Notes under the pieces: model-generated | Seen by the model: only the letters and a program-made list of their open reading frames with translations | What the model was told of the DNA's origin: nothing | The model's database searches: none | NCBI GenBank assembly: GCA_030916665.1 | Contig: JAUPWC010000109.1 | Coordinates: 1-8,532, forward strand | Length of the DNA stretch: 8,532 nucleotides | DNA from: Verrucomicrobiota bacterium | Lineage (GTDB): Bacteria > Verrucomicrobiota > Verrucomicrobiia > Opitutales > Opitutaceae | Reading direction: 5' to 3' | Shown here: piece after piece, positions 5,836-8,532 of the stretch | Layout of the letters: each line of letters opens with the position of its first letter | Numbering within the stretch: the first letter of the stretch is position 1 | Made by a program: the position numbers and the translations under genes

Positions 5836-6905
5836 TGCCCCAAAAACCACGGCTGCTGCTTCAGCCAGTCGGTCAGCTCAGCGGCCATGACCCGGTGGTC
5901 GGCCACGCGCGGATGGTGACCGGTCCAGTGTTGGAAAACAAAATGGCCGATCCGCCGGTCGCCAGCCTCGAGCTCCTTCACGGCGGTTTCCCAGGCTCCC
6001 CGCAGATCCGGATCGTTGGCCCCGCCCGACATCCCGCCGCGCAGGAGGACGATCTGCGCCTGCGGCCAGGCGGCGCGCACCGACTGGATGAAGGACACAT
6101 AGCGGGCGGCAAAATCCTTCGCAAAAGGCCGGCCCTCGGTCTTGGGAAACGCGGAATCATTCTCGCCGAAATTTACGCACACGACATCAGGCATCCAGGC
6201 GGCGAGGTCAGCCCGCTCCGGCCGGTCACGCGGATAAATTTTGTCCCAAGTCTCCGCAACCCGCATCGGGACGAAGCCCTCGCAGATGCCCATACCGCTC
6301 ACCGCCGTCGCCCGGTGGTCGGCCCCGAGCGCCTGCGAGGTCAGGTAACCGTAGCTCAGCGCGTGGTTGTGCGTGCGGCGATCCTCCCACTGGTCCGCCT
6401 CGCCGTCCTCGTTGTTGGCGCCGACCGTGATGGAGTCGCCGAGGAACAGCAGCCGGAGTCTGTAGGCCGGCGGTTTCGGAGCCCAGGCCTGGGCTCCGGC
6501 TGCCACTTCGATGCCGCGAAAGACCACGTGCCCGGCATCGGCCTCGCTGCGCTTCACGATCCGCAGCTGATGCCGCCCGGGGGCGATTGGACGCGGCCAC
6601 ACAAAGCGCCCGTCTGCTCCGCTCGCGATCTCGGTGACGCCGTCCACGGTCACGTTGAAAAAACTCTGCCCGGTGGCCGCGCCAAAGACCACCGCCAGCG
6701 CCCCGCCCTCGAAGTCCACGCCAATGCGATCACCGGCCCAGATAAAAACCGGTTGCGCCGGATCGCCCCGATCGAAGCGCCCTTCGAGAAGAAAACGCGC
6801 ATCCGAGACGGGGATCAGGTTCATGTTGGAAACAGCAGATGGTTCAGGAGTAGCGCAGGAAAGCAAAAGCAGACAGGCCAGAAGCAAACCGATTGGGCGC
6901 AACAT
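5829..6905 (-). CDS. CE2-like acetyl(xylan) esterase, SGNH type, lipoprotein
   Basis: This 358-residue protein begins with a lipoprotein signal (MLRPIGLLLACLLLLSCA, lipobox LLSC, Cys17 probably lipidated). Residues about 35-135 form a beta-sandwich domain (FNVTVDGV, GRHQLRIVKRS, VVFRGIEV). Residues about 148-352 form an SGNH hydrolase domain: LFLGDSIT with the nucleophile Ser158, SGMG (203-206), the GEND block with Asn249, and HHP with catalytic His331. The order beta-sandwich then SGNH is that of carbohydrate esterase family 2, which removes acetyl groups from xylan and other plant polysaccharides. The usual Asp three residues before the His is Thr328 here; Ser-His dyads are known in CE2. 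It is the first gene of the minus-strand esterase group, 84 bases before the Fes-like gene. No Shine-Dalgarno was found; the start is set by the lipoprotein signal. Confidence 0.85.
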   Translation of the reverse strand: MLRPIGLLLACLLLLSCATPEPSAVSNMNLIPVSDARFLLEGRFDRGDPAQPVFIWAGDRIGVDFEGGALAVVFGAATGQSFFNVTVDGVTEIASGADGRFVWPRPIAPGRHQLRIVKRSEADAGHVVFRGIEVAAGAQAWAPKPPAYRLRLLFLGDSITVGANNEDGEADQWEDRRTHNHALSYGYLTSQALGADHRATAVSGMGICEGFVPMRVAETWDKIYPRDRPERADLAAWMPDVVCVNFGENDSAFPKTEGRPFAKDFAARYVSFIQSVRAAWPQAQIVLLRGGMSGGANDPDLRGAWETAVKELEAGDRRIGHFVFQHWTGHHPRVADHRVMAAELTDWLKQQPWFLGHH

Positions 6906-7012
6906 GCACCACAGCTAGGCGTTCCCGCGTCCGCGGCAACCCTGCACTGCCAGATTTGCCTCAATCAGCGGTGGTTCCAGCCGATTACAGGCCGGTCCCC
7001 CCATCCGCCCGC

Positions 7013-7519
7013 ATGGCCACCGCCCAACCCATTTCGGACACCATCGTCCAGGAATCCATCGTTCGCGCCGTCAAGAACGTGTGCGCCATCATGCTCAAGC
7101 GCGACGCCACCTTCGTCGAGAAATCGGCCGAGGCCGCCTACGCGGGCTTCAAGGACAAGCCGCACGTCTTCGGCAGCGTGGGCTTCCTCGGCCAAATCGA
7201 CGGCATCGTCTATCTCTGCATTCCCGACGATTTCGCCCAGGACGCCGCGGCCCGCGTGCTGGGCATGAGCGCGGCCGAGGTCGAGATGAGCGGCGACTCC
7301 GCCATCAAGGACGTGATCGGCGAAATCACCAACATGACCGTGGGCGGCTTCAAAAACGCCCTCTGCAACATCGGCTTTCCTTGCAAGCTGACGCTCCCGA
7401 CTATCGTGCGCGGCGACAATCTGGCCGTGTCCTGCTTAAAGGGCTCCGAACGCCATACCTTTCACTTCGACTGTAGCGGCCACCGCCTGATCGCGGACAT
7501 CCAGCTGAAACAGGACTGA
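7013..7519 (+). CDS. cheX: CheX-type chemotaxis phosphatase
   Basis: This 168-residue protein matches the CheC/CheX/FliY phosphatase pattern D/S-x3-E-x2-N: Asp100, Glu104 and Asn107 in KDVIGEITNMTVGGFKN. In this family the Glu and Asn enter the active site of a phosphorylated CheY and direct water onto the phospho-aspartate. The rest shows the expected alpha/beta layout: VGFLGQIDGIVYLCIPDDFA (56-75), SAAEVEMSGD (86-95) before the motif helix, and LTLPTIVRGDNLAVS (127-141). One catalytic motif and the short length fit CheX rather than CheC. The start at 7013 (MATAQPISDTIV) is preferred to an upstream in-frame ATG (6893), which would add 40 Pro/Arg-rich residues and overlap the divergent esterase gene. 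The neighbouring receiver protein, starting 10 bases downstream, is the likely substrate or partner. Confidence 0.85.
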   Translation: MATAQPISDTIVQESIVRAVKNVCAIMLKRDATFVEKSAEAAYAGFKDKPHVFGSVGFLGQIDGIVYLCIPDDFAQDAAARVLGMSAAEVEMSGDSAIKDVIGEITNMTVGGFKNALCNIGFPCKLTLPTIVRGDNLAVSCLKGSERHTFHFDCSGHRLIADIQLKQD

Positions 7520-7523
7520 GGGG
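7517..7523 (+). promoter_or_regulatory. Ribosome-binding site overlapping the cheX stop
   Basis: TGAGGGG places the stop codon of the CheX gene inside a purine-rich GAGGGG. It lies six bases before the GTG at 7530 and nine before the ATG at 7533. The overlap suggests translational coupling. Spacing allows either start; ATG at 7533 would only remove the first residue. It is one of the few Shine-Dalgarno-like sequences in the window. Confidence 0.5.
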
Positions 7524-7529
7524 CCCCGC

Positions 7530-8123
7530 GTGATGCGCATTCTCTACATCGAGGATAGCATCACGTCCCAGCGGATCTTCCAGCGGATGTTCAATCCGCC
7601 GCACGACGTGGTCATTGTGCCGAGCCCCAGCGCCGCCAACGAGCTGCTGGCCAGCGCCAAAGTGGATCTCATCGTCTGCGACTTCATGTTCCCGGGCAGC
7701 GATGCTTTCGACGTGCTCACGCCGCTGCGTCGAGACCACCCATCGCTCGCCCTGCCCTTCATCGCGGTCAGCGGCTCGATGGACCAGGTCCTCACCGCCA
7801 GCCTGCTGGCCGCCGGCGCCAACGCCTGTGCCGCCAAGCCTTTTCACAATGCCGATTTCCGCGCTCTCGTGGAGGGCATGCTCGCGCATCCCTTCGTCGA
7901 AGCCGACCACACGGGTGTGGTCACGGCCTGTTGCTTCCAGTGGGTCGAGCAGGGCCATCATCACGAATTCTGCCCCGAGACCGGCGACCACCTCACCGGG
8001 AGCGACCGCGCCGAGGTCTCGAGCCGCATGCAGGCGCAGCTGCAGGCCCGCTGGGCGCGGGGGGCCCTGGCCGGACGCATCACCCAGGAACGCACCCGCA
8101 GCTACGTCCTGCGGCACGAGTAA
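7530..8123 (+). CDS. Response regulator with an unusual Cys/His-rich tail
   Basis: Residues 1-120 of 197 form a receiver domain: MRILYIEDS with the acidic pair Glu8-Asp9, the phosphoacceptor Asp51 (LIVCDFMFPG), Ser81 at the conserved Ser/Thr position (FIAVSGS), and Lys103-Pro104 (AAKPF). All phosphorylation residues are present. Residues 121-197 match no output domain I know: VVTACCFQWVEQGHHHEFC (130-148), then PETGDHLTGSDRAE, then a charged helix from about 162. Cys134, Cys135, Cys148 and His127, His143-145, His154 could bind a metal, and the strand-turn-helix order is also compatible with a small beta-alpha domain. It follows the CheX gene by ten bases, so CheX probably dephosphorylates this protein. 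No DNA-binding helix-turn-helix is evident. The gene converges on the ABC-F gene with only three bases between the stops. Confidence 0.85.
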   Translation: MMRILYIEDSITSQRIFQRMFNPPHDVVIVPSPSAANELLASAKVDLIVCDFMFPGSDAFDVLTPLRRDHPSLALPFIAVSGSMDQVLTASLLAAGANACAAKPFHNADFRALVEGMLAHPFVEADHTGVVTACCFQWVEQGHHHEFCPETGDHLTGSDRAEVSSRMQAQLQARWARGALAGRITQERTRSYVLRHE

Positions 8124-8126
8124 GGC

Positions 8127-8532
8127 TCAGGCCTTGCCGGCCGCCAGCTCCTCCCAGCGGGCAAACGCCGCCGCGTGCTCGCGCTCGACCGTTTCGAGGC
8201 GCGCCTTCACCTCGGCGAACTTGGCGGCCTGACTCCTGTAGAACGAAGGATCCGCGAGCTTTTCCGTGAGTAGCGCCTGCTCCTTCTCGAGAGCCTCGAT
8301 CTTCGCCGGCAAGGTCTCGAGCTCCTGGCGCTCCTTGTTGGTGAGTTTTCGCGAGGGTTTCGTTGTAGCCGGGGTCGCTGACCCCGGTGCCTTGTTGGAA
8401 ATCCGACCGGAGTCAGCGACCCCGGCTACCGCGGAGGCGCGCGCCGCCTGCTTGGCCTTGTCCTGCATCCAGTCGGTGTAGCCGCCGGCGTAGTCGCCGA
8501 GCCGGCCGTCGCCCTCGAACACCAGCGTGCTC
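8127..8532 (-). CDS. Uup-like ABC-F ATPase, C-terminal part only
   Basis: The last 134 codons of a longer gene are visible; it continues past the right edge. The first residues, STLVFEGDGRLGDYAGGYTDW, are the segment that follows the second ATPase domain in ABC-F proteins. A linker rich in Ala, Thr and Pro comes next. The end is the typical C-terminal coiled coil: KLTNKERQELETLPAKIEAL, then EKEQALLTEKLADPSFY and a charged heptad-like stretch to the stop. ABC-F proteins act on the ribosome or in DNA-transposon stability (Uup) and are cytosolic. The linker is encoded by an inverted palindromic repeat (8365-8429) that stays in frame, an unusual insertion. No terminator separates it from the convergent response-regulator gene. 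Confidence 0.88.
   Translation of the reverse strand, partial: STLVFEGDGRLGDYAGGYTDWMQDKAKQAARASAVAGVADSGRISNKAPGSATPATTKPSRKLTNKERQELETLPAKIEALEKEQALLTEKLADPSFYRSQAAKFAEVKARLETVEREHAAAFARWEELAAGKA
8365..8429. repeat. GTAG-headed inverted palindromes inside the ABC-F gene
   Basis: Two 23-base units face each other at 8365-8387 and 8407-8429 with 19 bases between, differing at one base. Each starts with GTAG and folds by itself: CCGGGGTC (8369-8376) pairs with GACCCCGG (8380-8387) around the loop GCT. In the second unit the single difference gives a G-U pair, so the hairpin remains. Head, stem size and GCT loop match the intergenic units at 3658-3868. This is REPIN architecture (two REPs in inverted orientation). 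It codes in frame for the linker VAGVADSG…APGSATPAT without a stop. Protein linkers tolerate such insertions. Confidence 0.8.

Noticed and set aside
5832..7268. Long plus-strand open frame (478 codons) across the CE2-like gene and part of cheX
   Set aside because: Composition is low-complexity and it covers two genes with clear motifs in other frames.

Overview
The window looks like the left end of an assembled contig from a GC-rich, plant-polysaccharide-degrading, motile or flagellar bacterium. The best guess, by inference only, is Verrucomicrobiota of the Opitutaceae type. The reasons are a strongly GC-rich third codon position, start codons that mostly lack a Shine-Dalgarno sequence, several secreted carbohydrate esterases, a CheX/response-regulator pair, and GTAG-headed palindromic repeats. 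No rRNA or other taxonomic marker is present. Bases 1-17 match the end of the Illumina TruSeq adapter and are probably not genomic.

Left part, plus strand. After the adapter come a possible scrap of a gene tail and a strong intrinsic terminator (106-140). Next is a secreted CE15-type glucuronoyl esterase (233-1639), which overlaps by four bases a small secreted beta-rich protein of unknown function (1636-2019). An exported TlpA-like thioredoxin with a WCGPC active site follows (2211-3149). The stretch 3150-3888 has no confident gene. It holds a hairpin, a second strong terminator (3360-3389), two doubtful small ORFs, and a pair of inverted palindromic repeats (3658-3868).

Middle part, minus strand. 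Three exported hydrolases are read right to left: a CE2-like two-domain SGNH esterase lipoprotein (6905-5829), an esterase of the Fes/CE1 (PF00756) type (5744-4776) and an alpha/beta-hydrolase (4761-3889). The last two are 14 bases apart and surely co-transcribed. The first two are separated by 84 bases holding a cluster of CACTAAT/ATTAGTG motifs that looks like an operator. With the CE15 enzyme this makes four predicted exported ester-cleaving enzymes in 7 kb, consistent with removal of ester decorations from xylan or lignin-carbohydrate complexes.

Right part. A CheX-type phosphatase (7013-7519) and a receiver-domain protein with a Cys/His-rich tail (7530-8123) form a two-gene plus-strand operon. 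Facing it is the C-terminal part of a Uup-like ABC-F ATPase (8532-8127, running off the window). Its linker coding sequence contains an inverted pair of GTAG-headed palindromes of the same architecture as the intergenic pair at 3658-3868. These REP/REPIN-like elements, one inside a conserved gene, are the most unusual thing in the window. No RAYT transposase gene is visible here.
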